64,000 bases of DNA from SVEL01 sp045126215 (GTDB lineage Bacteria; Bacillota; Clostridia; Lachnospirales; Lachnospiraceae): NCBI GenBank assembly GCA_045126215.1, contig JBGVOD010000040.1, positions 66,385 through 130,384 on the forward strand, read 5' to 3'. Shown piece by piece: positions 18,348 through 27,758 of this stretch. The notes beneath the pieces are model-generated. The model worked only from the letters and a program-made list of their open reading frames with translations. It had not been told where the DNA came from and searched no databases. Each line of letters opens with the position of its first letter. The first letter of the stretch is position 1. A program made the translations under genes and the position numbers.

Positions 18348-20225
18348 TTATTTAGACTCTAATAAGCCCAGTAATTGCTCGTCTACAAAATCATCCTCGC
18401 TTCCTTTTGGAAGTATGCTATTCTTAGTCGAGGTACGAGCATTTAATTTCATATTCTCATTAAACTGCATAGTGCTAAAAGGTAACTTGTTAATGCTTAA
18501 TTTATAAGACTGTAAGTCTTCACAAATAGCATCTATATCATCAATGTTATAACTTTCTGGAAGTTTGTTCTTTATCTCGTTCGATGATATGCCCAATTTT
18601 AATGCTTGAGAATCAATATATCGATTGATAACATTTGATGTTATCTTCTTATAATTTTCAACTAATTGATTACTCTTTTCCAGTTTCTTGGAATATGAAT
18701 TTTTATTAAGTTGTAAATCTTTAGTCAAATCTGCAATTTGTTCTTTTAACGTCTCTACTTCATTAGAAGATACTTTAAGCTTTTCGTTTAAGGACTCTAT
18801 GAGAGACTTCTTATCATTTACATCTTCAGTTAATGCTTTTCTTGCGTTGACATTTGTAGTAACTCGTTTGTTTAATTTTTCTAATTCTTGTTCTTTTAAA
18901 TTGAGATTTTCTTCTAATTTATCAACTTTCATCTTTAAAGCTTTAGATTGATTAGAACTCTCGGTTAATTTACTTACTTGTTTTTTAAGCTCTGCGATCT
19001 TATTATTCGCCTTCTCATCTTTTGCATAGCAAACTGATAATTTTTCATTAAGATCAATTACCTTTTGTTCTAATTTACTCTTCTGCTTTAATACTTTTTG
19101 AAGCTCTTCAAATATCACCTCGTCATTGACGACTGTTTTATCTTCCGGTACTTCATCTATATCTAAACTCGAGGTTGAGTTTTCAATATCGTCTGCATTT
19201 AATTCTTCATGAACCATTATAGGGCTAATCTCTGAGTTCTTGTCTAGTTCGATCAAGTGTTTTGCTACAGAGATAAAATCCATAGGTTTAGATTTAAAAT
19301 TCTCTACAACTTTGCCGTCTAGTATTATCTTCCAGTTCTCACCTTCTTCATCACCTTTTGCCCAATGGTATTCAGCATCATTATAAGGGTGAATTGTTTT
19401 TACTTCACAGAACCCTTCTTCAAAATTACTACCTGTTCTCCATGTATAGTAGTAAGTTGCAGAACAGCGTGTTCTATCTATATATCCAAGATCGTAATAA
19501 TCATACTCTCCATGAGAATCTTTATGATGTGTATAATGAAGGTTGTTAGTAGAATCTACCCCTTCTACTTCTTCTGATTCATTTAAATCAATGCCTAAAT
19601 CATCTAGAGTCTCCTCCATTACCTTCTTCTCCTCTTCGGAAGCCTTACTAATAGTGTCTTGAAGAGATTCTCTCAAGGATTTCCTGGTATTTAAAGACTC
19701 AGCTACATACTGTAATCTTGCTGATTTTACTGCAGGAATTAAAACAATATCAAATCCCTGGCAGGTATAAGAGTCAGGATCTACTTCTTCATTACCGTCT
19801 CTACCTATAAAGGTATCTCCACTTCCCCTACTAGAAACTCCTAATGTAGAACCGTATTCACATAATGTCTTTAATATTCTACCGTTAGGAGTATCCAATA
19901 TATCGAAAACAGCAGTTAATTTACCATCATTGTTCTTTTTAGGAACTTCCGGCATAACAACGGCTATTTTCTCCATGTCTGTTTCTTCTCTATCAAGAGG
20001 ATGACCTAACTCTCCGAAACACACACCGTTCTCTATTCTTTCCTTCATTATAGGATCTTCAAAAGTTTTTTCCCATAATTCCTCAGAATAATGACGACCG
20101 TTTCTTGTTGGAGCTAAAAAATCAGCCACGATCCCAACCAGTCTGCCAAGAATGCCTCTTGACTGTTGTTCTTCTGGAGATAATTTCTGATATTCTAATT
20201 CTTCTCTCTGTAAACTTTCTAACAT
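18348..20225 (-). CDS. Prohead protease fused to capsid scaffold
   Basis: 625 residues. Residues 1-190 form a phage maturation serine protease: GELGHP with H75 and GVSSRG with S131/S132 as likely catalytic residues (T4 gp21 class). Residues about 370-545 are a long coiled coil, and the C-terminus fits a gp22-like scaffold. Between them (about 221-345) is an extra Tyr/His/Trp-rich module bounded by DLNESEE and HEELNADD. T4 keeps protease and scaffold in two genes; here they are one polypeptide, so autocleavage at (L/I)xE sites such as DLNE|S would separate them. It lies between bS21 and the capsid gene. Confidence 0.88.
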   Translation of the reverse strand: MLESLQREELEYQKLSPEEQQSRGILGRLVGIVADFLAPTRNGRHYSEELWEKTFEDPIMKERIENGVCFGELGHPLDREETDMEKIAVVMPEVPKKNNDGKLTAVFDILDTPNGRILKTLCEYGSTLGVSSRGSGDTFIGRDGNEEVDPDSYTCQGFDIVLIPAVKSARLQYVAESLNTRKSLRESLQDTISKASEEEKKVMEETLDDLGIDLNESEEVEGVDSTNNLHYTHHKDSHGEYDYYDLGYIDRTRCSATYYYTWRTGSNFEEGFCEVKTIHPYNDAEYHWAKGDEEGENWKIILDGKVVENFKSKPMDFISVAKHLIELDKNSEISPIMVHEELNADDIENSTSSLDIDEVPEDKTVVNDEVIFEELQKVLKQKSKLEQKVIDLNEKLSVCYAKDEKANNKIAELKKQVSKLTESSNQSKALKMKVDKLEENLNLKEQELEKLNKRVTTNVNARKALTEDVNDKKSLIESLNEKLKVSSNEVETLKEQIADLTKDLQLNKNSYSKKLEKSNQLVENYKKITSNVINRYIDSQALKLGISSNEIKNKLPESYNIDDIDAICEDLQSYKLSINKLPFSTMQFNENMKLNARTSTKNSILPKGSEDDFVDEQLLGLLESK

Positions 20226-20245
20226 TTATCATTCACCTTTCAGAT

Positions 20246-20458
20246 TTACAACGCTGATGGTTGATAAAATCTCTGTGATTTTCTTTCTTCCTTGGTTTTG
20301 CGTTTTAAATAATTTTCATGTTTACGTTTGCGTTTTAAGCTTTTACTCTCATAATACTGATGTCTTTTATAATCTTTTATGATTTCAAATTTCTGTACTT
20401 GTTTTTTAAAACGTTTTAACGCACTATCAAGGCTTTCACCTTCTCTTATTTTTATCAT
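20246..20458 (-). CDS. rpsU: Phage-encoded ribosomal protein bS21
   Basis: 70 residues from ATG 20458, preceded by a GAGAGG ribosome binding site nine bases upstream. The sequence IKIREGESLDSALKRFKKQV, then YESKSLKRKRKHENYLKRK, matches bS21 along its length: N-terminal strand, RFKR-type helix, FYEKP-like turn and basic tail. bS21 binds the 30S subunit near the anti-Shine-Dalgarno and can be exchanged, so a phage copy may bias host ribosomes toward phage messages. It lies in the head operon, just before the protease-scaffold gene. Confidence 0.82.
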   Translation of the reverse strand: MIKIREGESLDSALKRFKKQVQKFEIIKDYKRHQYYESKSLKRKRKHENYLKRKTKEERKSQRFYQPSAL

Positions 20459-20548
20459 ACAATCAGTCCTCTCCATATAGATATATAAAACTCTATATAA
20501 TTTAGCAAAATATTTCTTTAGACTTTTAAAAAATATTATTTTTTCTTA

Positions 20549-20566
20549 CATTATATATACAGTATT
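20549..20566 (-). promoter_or_regulatory. TGTATATAATG-type candidate late promoter
   Basis: On the minus strand it reads AATACTGTATATATAATG, immediately after the stop of the upstream gene and about 90 bases before the bS21 start. The same AT-rich element recurs after other stops (2715, 23642, 30703, 35931, 48481). It resembles the T4 late promoter core TATAAATA, but this is not shown. Confidence 0.35.
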
Positions 20567-20814
20567 TAAATTTCTTTCTCGATAGTCTCTCTTAAAAACT
20601 CAAAGTATTCTTCATATTCATCTACTGTTGCTTCTACAATTTCACATTCACCAGAAGTCGATATTCCAGTGGCTTTTATAAAAGCTGTTAGGATGATATC
20701 AGCTTCTTTTAGGTCCTTTGCTCTACATACTGCCCAAGATACTTCATATGATTTTCCTGGTCCGTTTTCTACGTCCCCATCATCTATATCATAGCTTATT
20801 AATTTCCAAAACAT
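20566..20814 (-). CDS. Hypothetical small acidic protein
   Basis: 82 residues, starting FWKLISYDIDDGDVENGPGK and ending in an acidic helix. Its start overlaps the previous stop by one base, so the two are translationally coupled. The opening resembles other small phage proteins in this window that begin with an aromatic KL(I/K)xYD motif (for example 60026-60271, TYFWKLKYYNDYSEDD), so the two may be distant relatives. Function unknown. Confidence 0.55.
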   Translation of the reverse strand: MFWKLISYDIDDGDVENGPGKSYEVSWAVCRAKDLKEADIILTAFIKATGISTSGECEIVEATVDEYEEYFEFLRETIEKEI

Positions 20815-21278
20815 TACTCTTCTGTCTCCCTGTAAAAGCTCTCACATACTTTTATGTCTGCTTTAATTATTTTCATTAACTTAATACAATTAGTTAAATC
20901 AAAGGTTTTGAAATAATTGTTTAATACTTTTGTTATTTCTTCTGCTCTTGAATGTTGGTAGAACATTATCATGTTATCAACATTTTTTGCATATAATATA
21001 ATTTGAGTTAATAAGGCAGATAATGTTGTTAGTACTTCTTTTATCTCTTCGTTTTCTTTTACTATGTTAATATATAGTTTGCTTTTTTTATCATTATAAG
21101 ATTTTCTTATCTTCTTATAAAAATTAGTTAGGTCTAGTTGCCTATTATCATTAATAAATTTTAATATCTCTATTATAGGTTCCGGTGCTAATATCTGTTT
21201 TTTAATCTGTTCCTTTACATCAACACCTTCATCTCTTAACTCTGTTAATAATAACAACACATCTTCTTTAGTTATCAA
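20814..21278 (-). CDS. Hypothetical helical protein after portal gene
   Basis: 154 residues, strongly helical (EDVLLLLTELRDEGVDVKEQ; LTTLSALLTQIILYAKNVDN). No catalytic motif or membrane segment with proper flanks is visible. It lies between portal and bS21 in the head operon. It could be a portal or scaffold accessory, but no known T4 counterpart is recognised. Confidence 0.55.
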   Translation of the reverse strand: MITKEDVLLLLTELRDEGVDVKEQIKKQILAPEPIIEILKFINDNRQLDLTNFYKKIRKSYNDKKSKLYINIVKENEEIKEVLTTLSALLTQIILYAKNVDNMIMFYQHSRAEEITKVLNNYFKTFDLTNCIKLMKIIKADIKVCESFYRETEE

Positions 21279-21310
21279 AACATCTCACCTCTTTCTTTAG
21301 ATATAATCTA

Positions 21311-23272
21311 CTAGAACTCTATGTTATTATCTGTAAAATCACCTGCACCTAACTCATCAGGGGACGGTAATGCACCCCCGGTTTCTTCTCCACCAAGGTC
21401 CTCAGCACCTGTATCACTGAAAGTTTCTTCTCCCCCGGTATCGAAATCAAAGTCGTCCATACCTCCGGCTGTATGCATTCCAGAATGACCACCGCCCAGG
21501 TCAATATCCATATCAATATCATCATCTCCGAACTCACCTGGTTCGAAATCCTCTCCAGACATTCCCTGCTCTTCTGCTTCTGCAAGTTCGATTTCTTTTT
21601 GCACGATATCCATGATATCAGCATCTGAAGTCACGGAAGGTAATAATGCTTTTAAGGCTTTTAATTTAGAGCTTTCTTTCTGCATACCATCTAATAGGCT
21701 GAGTATATCTTGAACGATGCCGACAGAGGTTGATCTACTGTCTTTTCTATCAATTTCTTCCTGGGTGGTCGGCTCCTGCATTCTCAACGCAAATTTATTA
21801 AGATAGTTGTCCATACCCTTATCTATTAACATTAAGTTTATAATATCAGTAATTGCTTGAATTAATTGATTTTGAATCCTTTTTACAGTCTTCGCATATC
21901 TACTTGATACAATAGATAAAGCAGTTCCGCCATTGAATCCAGTATTATCATCTGTAAATCCAAGATACTGACCAGGAATTTTTAAACTTCCCATTAATTT
22001 ATTTTTGAAATGTTCTACATCTTCAAGCCCTTTTACAGAAGTATCTCCTCCTAATTCTTCTGATGAAATTGCGCCGAGGCCGTTGTGCGTTGGAACATAT
22101 ACATAATTCTCCACCGGCCCTGGATTTGTATATTCAGATAAAGAAACTCCAGTATCTAATGCGGTCTTTTGTTCTATCAGTCTCTTAATACCTGCAAGAT
22201 GTGGTCCAATTTCTTCTTTAGGCATATCTCCTACTTCTACATTCATTAGACGAATAATAGAAGATTTTGTCAGTCTATTTAACAACATGGAGTTTTCTAG
22301 AAGAATCATTTCTCTCCATATCTTAAACGTGTTGTATAAAATAGATTTTCCTCTCTTTACACCGTAAGTATATTTAGTCTCAGCACTCTTATTCGCAACG
22401 CTACTGCCTGTTGGTATGAATAAGTCAACTTCTTCCGGAGCTCTTGAGGTGTCATCTTCCAAACAGGCGTGAACAAAAGAAGTTGGCTGATAGATATCAA
22501 CGTCCTGTGGTTTAAAGGAATACTTATAATAAGTATTCATATAAGCTGTTTCTTTTTGCTGTTGAACGGGAGATTGTGCTTCAATATAAGCAAAAGTTTT
22601 ACCAAACTTCGTTAATTCAAACATTCCGGCGGGATTTGACACCATCTCTACGTAGTGTTCGTAATGATCACCTTCTTTATATACATTTAAAATCACATCT
22701 TCATTTAATGTATTGTCCTGATTTTCTTTCGCCTCAGTTAAAAATTGCCGGTCGTTGCTGTCTTTATTAAATAAATTGGCATTTTCAAAATCAGATTTTC
22801 TGTACAACCGTAGATATAGATCACCGTATTTTATAAGGGAATGAGCCCATTTATACATATGTTTATCAACATTCATACTGTCTAACAAGTAAGTAACATA
22901 TGCATTTATATTTGGATCATCTGCCTCGCACCACATAATCTGACCACGTTCATTGGTCTCTGTCACATCTTCTGTGTAAATTTCTAGTGCTGAAGAGATC
23001 ATAGGATCATCAGCCATAGTATCCAATAAGTCATAAACAGTATTTCTACTGTTTGAAATCTGAGTGAAGGATTCTATCTTTGCTATATCTAACTGACTAG
23101 AAGTTCCTTCTTCTACAATATTATTGACAAAGCTATCTGTTCTGTCAATACCTATTTCTGCTTGGGGTTTCTTTATGGGATGTATCTTTTTACCATATAG
23201 ATCTGATTTAACTTGGAATGCGGAGCTTTCCTTCGATTCAGATTCAAACCTCATATCATCAAATTCGGACAT
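21311..23272 (-). CDS. Portal protein (T4 gp20-like)
   Basis: 653 residues. Typical portal text includes TVYDLLDTMADDPMISSALE near 60, HKWAHSLIKYGDLYLRLYRK-type sequence near 140-160, KSILYNTFKIWREMILLENS (the wing/stem helices) and GSLKIPGQYLGFTDDNTGF. The portal forms the dodecameric DNA channel at one head vertex, nucleates assembly and binds terminase. T4 gp20 has 524 residues; the extra length is mostly a very acidic Asp/Gly/Glu-rich C-terminal tail (about 570-653). It overlaps the start of the upstream gene's end by 22 bases. Confidence 0.9.
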   Translation of the reverse strand: MSEFDDMRFESESKESSAFQVKSDLYGKKIHPIKKPQAEIGIDRTDSFVNNIVEEGTSSQLDIAKIESFTQISNSRNTVYDLLDTMADDPMISSALEIYTEDVTETNERGQIMWCEADDPNINAYVTYLLDSMNVDKHMYKWAHSLIKYGDLYLRLYRKSDFENANLFNKDSNDRQFLTEAKENQDNTLNEDVILNVYKEGDHYEHYVEMVSNPAGMFELTKFGKTFAYIEAQSPVQQQKETAYMNTYYKYSFKPQDVDIYQPTSFVHACLEDDTSRAPEEVDLFIPTGSSVANKSAETKYTYGVKRGKSILYNTFKIWREMILLENSMLLNRLTKSSIIRLMNVEVGDMPKEEIGPHLAGIKRLIEQKTALDTGVSLSEYTNPGPVENYVYVPTHNGLGAISSEELGGDTSVKGLEDVEHFKNKLMGSLKIPGQYLGFTDDNTGFNGGTALSIVSSRYAKTVKRIQNQLIQAITDIINLMLIDKGMDNYLNKFALRMQEPTTQEEIDRKDSRSTSVGIVQDILSLLDGMQKESSKLKALKALLPSVTSDADIMDIVQKEIELAEAEEQGMSGEDFEPGEFGDDDIDMDIDLGGGHSGMHTAGGMDDFDFDTGGEETFSDTGAEDLGGEETGGALPSPDELGAGDFTDNNIEF

Positions 23273-23628
23273 ATATTAACACCTCTTTCTTTCTCTAATG
23301 GTAATATATTACAATCTAAACATTCTTCAACTCTTAATTTTTCAATATCAGAAACAAGAGATTCCCCATCCTCGGTTATGATTCTAACTTGAACTAGTGC
23401 CATGTCAGTTGCCCAGAATTGAAATGTTTCTTCCTGTGATAAATTACAGGTTATTTGAGTTGCATATTCAACATCAAAGTCATCTGCTAAAATTTCATAC
23501 ACTAGATCTTCAAATTGTTTTTGAAGAATAACATAATTTCCTTGTCTAAAGGTAACTTGTACCGCTTGAGGATTTTTTATCACCTGCTCAATTGTGAAGG
23601 TTTCTGAAGCTGTTTCACCTCTTCTCAT
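23251..23628 (-). CDS. Hypothetical protein preceding portal
   Basis: 125 residues, beta-rich (AVQVTFRQGNYVILQKQFED, MALVQVRIITEDGESLVSD), with two Cys near the C-terminus (ECLDC). Its 3' end overlaps the portal start, so it is probably coupled to portal translation. A TGTATATAATA-type element lies about 15-30 bases upstream of the ATG, suggesting the head transcript may start here. No family recognised. Confidence 0.55.
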   Translation of the reverse strand: MRRGETASETFTIEQVIKNPQAVQVTFRQGNYVILQKQFEDLVYEILADDFDVEYATQITCNLSQEETFQFWATDMALVQVRIITEDGESLVSDIEKLRVEECLDCNILPLEKERGVNICPNLMI

Positions 23629-23641
23629 TTTATAAATTCCT

Positions 23642-23660
23642 TATATTATATATACAATAT
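23642..23660 (-). promoter_or_regulatory. TGTATATAATATA candidate late promoter
   Basis: Minus-strand ATATTGTATATATAATATA between the stop of the lectin-like gene and the ATG of the gene before portal, 15-30 bases from that start. It is one of at least six similar elements placed just after a stop codon in the structural region. Confidence 0.4.
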
Positions 23661-23671
23661 ATGATTTTAAA

Positions 23672-24276
23672 TTATACGTTAATTATAACTCCCTTATAGT
23701 TTGTAACATCGTATTCTCCATTCTCAGTTATAGTCAATGTACCATAAGGAACAATAGCGTTTTGTTGATATGTAAATGTTATCTGAGAGTTTGCAGCATT
23801 GTTTTTGTCGGTATATAATCTCATACCGCCACCACTACCTGAATGCTGTAACCACTTGTTACCAGTAGAGATTTTAAAATAGAACTTATAATCTGCTGCA
23901 GAATCCATTTGAAAAATAGCTTTACTTGTTGTGCTTAAACCTAAAAAGTTAGCTCCCGCGCTGGTATCATTAAATATGTACTGTTTTTCATTATTAATTA
24001 AAGCATATATATAAAATCTATCTGTATATCCAGACACTTGTTCCAAATACCATTTTGAAGCACCATTATAAGCTGTATGTTATCAGTTGAAATTATATTA
24101 GTTTCTTTATTTTTAATTTCATTAATAGGTACAGTGTAGTTATTATTCTCTATTTTAATTTCAGGAGCTGTATCATATTTAGTATCAATAATAGATATCT
24201 GTTTTGTACTTATATTTCTGTTATTATTATTAGGTTTTGTATAAGTATTATTTTTAATTTTTATTAAAGATTTCAT
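23672..24276 (-). pseudogene. Lectin-like fibre gene broken by a frameshift
   Basis: Two frames make sense only together. The first (from ATG 24276) encodes ~69 polar residues up to EIKNKETNIISTDN. The second (open from about 24080) continues as TAYNGASKWYLEQVSGYTDR and runs to the stop at 23672. It has a beta-trefoil-like look (KISTGNKWLQHSGSGGGM) and ends with the fibre tail motif GTLTITENGEYDV, then KGVIINV. The switch is in the -1 direction near 24082-24090. No good slippery heptamer is visible, so a natural mutation or a sequence error is more likely than programmed shifting. The shift-free parts would be 23998-24276 and 23672-24046. Confidence 0.5.
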
Positions 24277-24277
24277 T

Positions 24278-24904
24278 TTATATTATAGCTATAATAAAAT
24301 TACTTGGAGATATAACAGTGGTTATCTCTTCTTTATCTTCATCAATTAAATCAACCTGTAAGAAGTACAGTCCTTTAAAATTGAAGTATTCTTTTGATAA
24401 TTCTCTTGTTATATTAAAACAAAACTCTTTGTGTGCTTCTTGCTCACAACTATATATAAGTTCATATCTAAAATTGAATATGGATATATTCAAGGTTTTG
24501 CCTGTATAGTATTCTTCAGGCAATTCAACTACTTTGTCTGCGTCTTTTGGAAATATAAATGTTATATCTTGTTCCCAATTATATGAATTATTATTGGAGT
24601 TTATACTGATTAATTCCCAACTTACTAGATCTACAATGTTGTATGCTTTAGTGCCAATTTCCGCCTCTGTATTTTCTGTTGGATGTTCACCAGAATGTTG
24701 GTAGATAATATCAGAATCTCTAACAACAATATAATTATCTAATTTAATTGGTATTTCATAATTATTACCAAGAGGTATTTCAAATCTGCATGGATTTATA
24801 GAGAAAAGATAATCCATGTCTTCATTGTGAAAAGAATAAGGGTAATAATAATCAAAATCTTCTTCACAATAATTATTATACATATTATTACACAATTTAG
24901 GCAT
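24278..24904 (-). CDS. Hypothetical virion surface protein
   Basis: 208 residues. A Tyr/Asn-rich start (NNMYNNYCEEDFDYYYPYSF) is followed by two beta-rich, Ig- or BppU-like stretches (YEIPIKLDNYIVVRDSDIIY; LYFLQVDLIDEDKEEITTV). It is 1 base from the broken lectin-like gene and 10 bases from the terminase stop. A head- or tail-fibre role is plausible from the fold impression and neighbours, but no family is certain. Confidence 0.5.
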   Translation of the reverse strand: MPKLCNNMYNNYCEEDFDYYYPYSFHNEDMDYLFSINPCRFEIPLGNNYEIPIKLDNYIVVRDSDIIYQHSGEHPTENTEAEIGTKAYNIVDLVSWELISINSNNNSYNWEQDITFIFPKDADKVVELPEEYYTGKTLNISIFNFRYELIYSCEQEAHKEFCFNITRELSKEYFNFKGLYFLQVDLIDEDKEEITTVISPSNFIIAII

Positions 24905-24914
24905 TTTTATTTTC

Positions 24915-27758
24915 CTATATTATAATTCCCTGAGATAGGTAATATGGATTCAAAGCCCTGGCTTTCCCCTTTCCAAAATCCATAAATACTGACTCATCTC
25001 TTTCTACTAGCTCTTTTCTGTATCTTTGTTGTTCTACATTCTCAAAAGCTCTCTGTAGTTCTTGTTCAAAATCTACAGTTATTTGTTTTTTAACTTGTTC
25101 TTCACTGGTTGTTGCACTTGATATCTCAACAGCTAAAGATAAGTCTTCTCCATATTCAAATGCAAATTCTTCAGCATGTTGACTTGCATTATATAAAGCA
25201 CCGCACAATGCATCACTTTGGTCTTTCGAATTATGTACAAACACTCCTGCAGCTAAAGCAAAATTATGATTGTCTTTAACTTCAATATCATAAACATCTT
25301 CAATGCAATCAAAAATTTTTATATTTTTTACTTTATGATTTTTCCAAGTTTTTATTCTACCGTGAACATATCCTTCTGGTACGCACTGTTCTTCTGGGTT
25401 TATATAAATATTTATTTCCCCATTATTATACCATCTTCTTTTAGAAGTATTTTCACTCCACTTTTTCCTTGTTTCCTCAGAAATAATGTATGGGCCATGA
25501 GCGGCTTTCGTAGCCAACATTTTTTCTATTACTTCTTTTGGCCTACCATATTTTTTTCTATGCTCATTACATTTTTTAAGGGCTTCATATGCATTTTTAT
25601 ATTTACCTTTTTTATGATTTTCAGAAACTGCTCTTGATACTCTTTCTGTATATGTCTGGTCTATTTCATGAGCATATTTAACCATAAGAGATTTAAGTTC
25701 ATTAGGTGTCAAAGAAGTTAAATCAACATCATAATAATCAGCCATTTCTTTTTGTTTTTTCAGCTGGTTTTCTTTTTTAATCTGATTCTTTAAATGAGCT
25801 TTCTCTTTTTCTTTTAATCTCAGTTGTTTAGCTAATTCTTCTCTCTTATTTTTTTCAACAGTTTCTAAATGAGCTTTGTAGGCTTCTTCTGGAGTTAAAT
25901 TTGGATAATATCTTATCCAATATTCCTTGTTATTTTTATTAACTTTATGGAATTTAGCTACTGAATTTGACCTTTTAATCTCTGCTTCTTTAGAATGAGC
26001 CCCTGTTTGAAGTTGTGCATGTATTATCTGATGTTTACTTTTTGATACCCAAATTAAGTTATCTGGGTTGTTATTTAATTTATCACAATTTTTATGATGA
26101 ACTAAATACTTTTCATCTAATATTTCTTTGCAAAATCTTCTATGTTCAAAATGCCATTCTTCTTCTAATGGTTCATAATATAATCTATAACCTTTTAATC
26201 CTTTAGAAGACATTTTTGTATATAAAGGCATTAAAGAATCATTTTCTTTTAAATATTGTGCTTCTTTATATTCTCCTGTACGCATCATAAACTTATGCTC
26301 AGGAGTACATTTTATTTTTTCTCCAGTATCTAATTCAACCTCAACAAGTTTTTTGCTTTTGCCTGAGCACCAAACATTAGAGATTTCTTTTGGTTCAATT
26401 ATTCCTTTATCATGATTAAAAGAATAAACATAATTAATTTTATTATTCTCTTTTTCTTTTAACAAGTCTAAAAAGGTTAATTGTCTACCATCTACTAAAG
26501 ATATTTTTGTATCTCCAGTAAAACAATTCACTCCAGCAGGACTGTGGTCTATTTTACCATTATTATTTCTTTCAAGTCCTATTAATTCTTCTGTTAATAA
26601 TGGTGCTTCATATAACTGTAATCTGCCTTCATATATGGAAGATTTTAATGTTTGATAAGGAATACAGATACTGTCTTTTACTCTGTCAACCGATATGACG
26701 GAAGTATTATATCCTTCTGCAGCCATTTGTTGTATCAAATCAGCTGATTGATAGGTATCTGAACTAATTCCTCTTATAGAAAATCCTTGTGCTTTTAACC
26801 ACCTAATAAATTGTCTATTTTTTTCAAAACTTATTTGATGCCCTTTTGGAGCTTTTACAGATACTGAAAAACAAGCCCTATAAATTAAATCTTTACTTGG
26901 GGGCATACCTTCTTGTGTTGGTTTTTTACCTATTACCCAAACACCTGCAATACCTGTTTTATCTCCTGTTATTGACATATCAAGATGGATGTATAAAGGC
27001 ATAGATAATAATTTTCTATCTAACCTTTCCAAATCAATAAAATCATAGTACTGAGAAGTATCATCAGGAGCATTTCCAACTTCAATTACATCTTTTACAA
27101 ATAAGTTTTGTATGTTTTCTTTTTTAATTGCAGCTATTCTATTACCTGCTATATATCTAGTTACACCTGATGTTGATATACCAGCAATATCAGTTAATGC
27201 TATATCTATATCATCTATGAAATTTTCATAATATCCCATAGGAACATCAATTAAAGTGTAACCTTTATCTCTATAATATTTTAAATCTAATTCTGTAGCA
27301 GTTAATGGAACAACTTCACTATTTAAAAATTTATTTCCTATTGCTACTTTAAATTTATTTACACTGTTTTTATCGGTTCTTATTACCCACTGTGGTTCAT
27401 CCACTACTCTTGTTGTTTTACTATCATTCTTTTTCTTACCTTCTATGAATGTTTCCATAAAAGATTGTTCTGTTCTTTTAGAAGAAGCAAGTGTAAGAAT
27501 AGTAGGATTATTTTCACCCTTCATAAAACGGGATTGCATACGAGCAGAAGCAGTATTAATTAAAGTTTTTGCCTTTTCTTTTTGTTTTTCTACATCTTGA
27601 TTTGGTTGGAAACTTACCTCATCAAAGAAACAATTATGAGAACCTATATACCCTGTATTTGTTTTTATAAGAAAATTATTATATGGATTTGCATTTATTA
27701 CATCATAGTATTGTTTAGGTTGAGAAAGAATATTCTTTTTTATAGAGTTTATTTTCAC
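24915..27758 (-). CDS. terL: Large terminase, C-terminal part: C-intein + ATPase/nuclease + HNH intein
   Basis: The proposed start is GTG 27758, overlapping the previous stop as GTGA, with AAAGGGG nine bases upstream. An in-frame TTG at 27779 is the alternative. The first 42 residues are a C-intein ending GYIGSHN, followed by Cys and the terminase Walker B text FFDEVSF. An RNase H-like packaging nuclease follows, with acidic residues in HLDMSITGDKTG, ISSDTYQS and KIDHSPAG...SKDQSDA. A second, continuous intein (25230-26525) interrupts the last motif. Terminase cuts and pumps DNA through the portal. Activity of this gene needs both protein splicing events. Confidence 0.88.
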   Translation of the reverse strand: MKINSIKKNILSQPKQYYDVINANPYNNFLIKTNTGYIGSHNCFFDEVSFQPNQDVEKQKEKAKTLINTASARMQSRFMKGENNPTILTLASSKRTEQSFMETFIEGKKKNDSKTTRVVDEPQWVIRTDKNSVNKFKVAIGNKFLNSEVVPLTATELDLKYYRDKGYTLIDVPMGYYENFIDDIDIALTDIAGISTSGVTRYIAGNRIAAIKKENIQNLFVKDVIEVGNAPDDTSQYYDFIDLERLDRKLLSMPLYIHLDMSITGDKTGIAGVWVIGKKPTQEGMPPSKDLIYRACFSVSVKAPKGHQISFEKNRQFIRWLKAQGFSIRGISSDTYQSADLIQQMAAEGYNTSVISVDRVKDSICIPYQTLKSSIYEGRLQLYEAPLLTEELIGLERNNNGKIDHSPAGVNCFTGDTKISLVDGRQLTFLDLLKEKENNKINYVYSFNHDKGIIEPKEISNVWCSGKSKKLVEVELDTGEKIKCTPEHKFMMRTGEYKEAQYLKENDSLMPLYTKMSSKGLKGYRLYYEPLEEEWHFEHRRFCKEILDEKYLVHHKNCDKLNNNPDNLIWVSKSKHQIIHAQLQTGAHSKEAEIKRSNSVAKFHKVNKNNKEYWIRYYPNLTPEEAYKAHLETVEKNKREELAKQLRLKEKEKAHLKNQIKKENQLKKQKEMADYYDVDLTSLTPNELKSLMVKYAHEIDQTYTERVSRAVSENHKKGKYKNAYEALKKCNEHRKKYGRPKEVIEKMLATKAAHGPYIISEETRKKWSENTSKRRWYNNGEINIYINPEEQCVPEGYVHGRIKTWKNHKVKNIKIFDCIEDVYDIEVKDNHNFALAAGVFVHNSKDQSDALCGALYNASQHAEEFAFEYGEDLSLAVEISSATTSEEQVKKQITVDFEQELQRAFENVEQQRYRKELVERDESVFMDFGKGKARALNPYYLSQGIII
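25230..26525 (-). mobile_element. Cis-splicing intein with HNH endonuclease in terminase nuclease motif
   Basis: 432 residues. It starts at Cys (CFTGDTKISLVDGRQL, block A), has block B IKCTPEHKFM, and ends VYDIEVKDNHNFALAAG then VFVHN, followed by Ser of the C-extein. Between these lie an HNH nuclease (EHRRFCKEI, LVHHKNCDKLNNNPDNLIW), a long basic helical segment, and a RWYNNG...VPEGYVHGR tail module. It is inserted between GVN and SKDQSDA in the last nuclease motif of the terminase. Terminal Asn and adjacent Ser are present, so splicing should work. Confidence 0.9.
27633..27758 (-). other. C-terminal half of a split intein (42 residues)
   Basis: It reads VKINSIKKNILSQPKQYYDV, then INANPYNNFLIKTNTG, then YIGSHN before Cys. 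This matches intein blocks F and G, with the penultimate His and terminal Asn. It starts at a GTG that overlaps the TGA of the upstream gene and has its own ribosome binding site. The partner N-intein ends the upstream gene. Confidence 0.8.
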
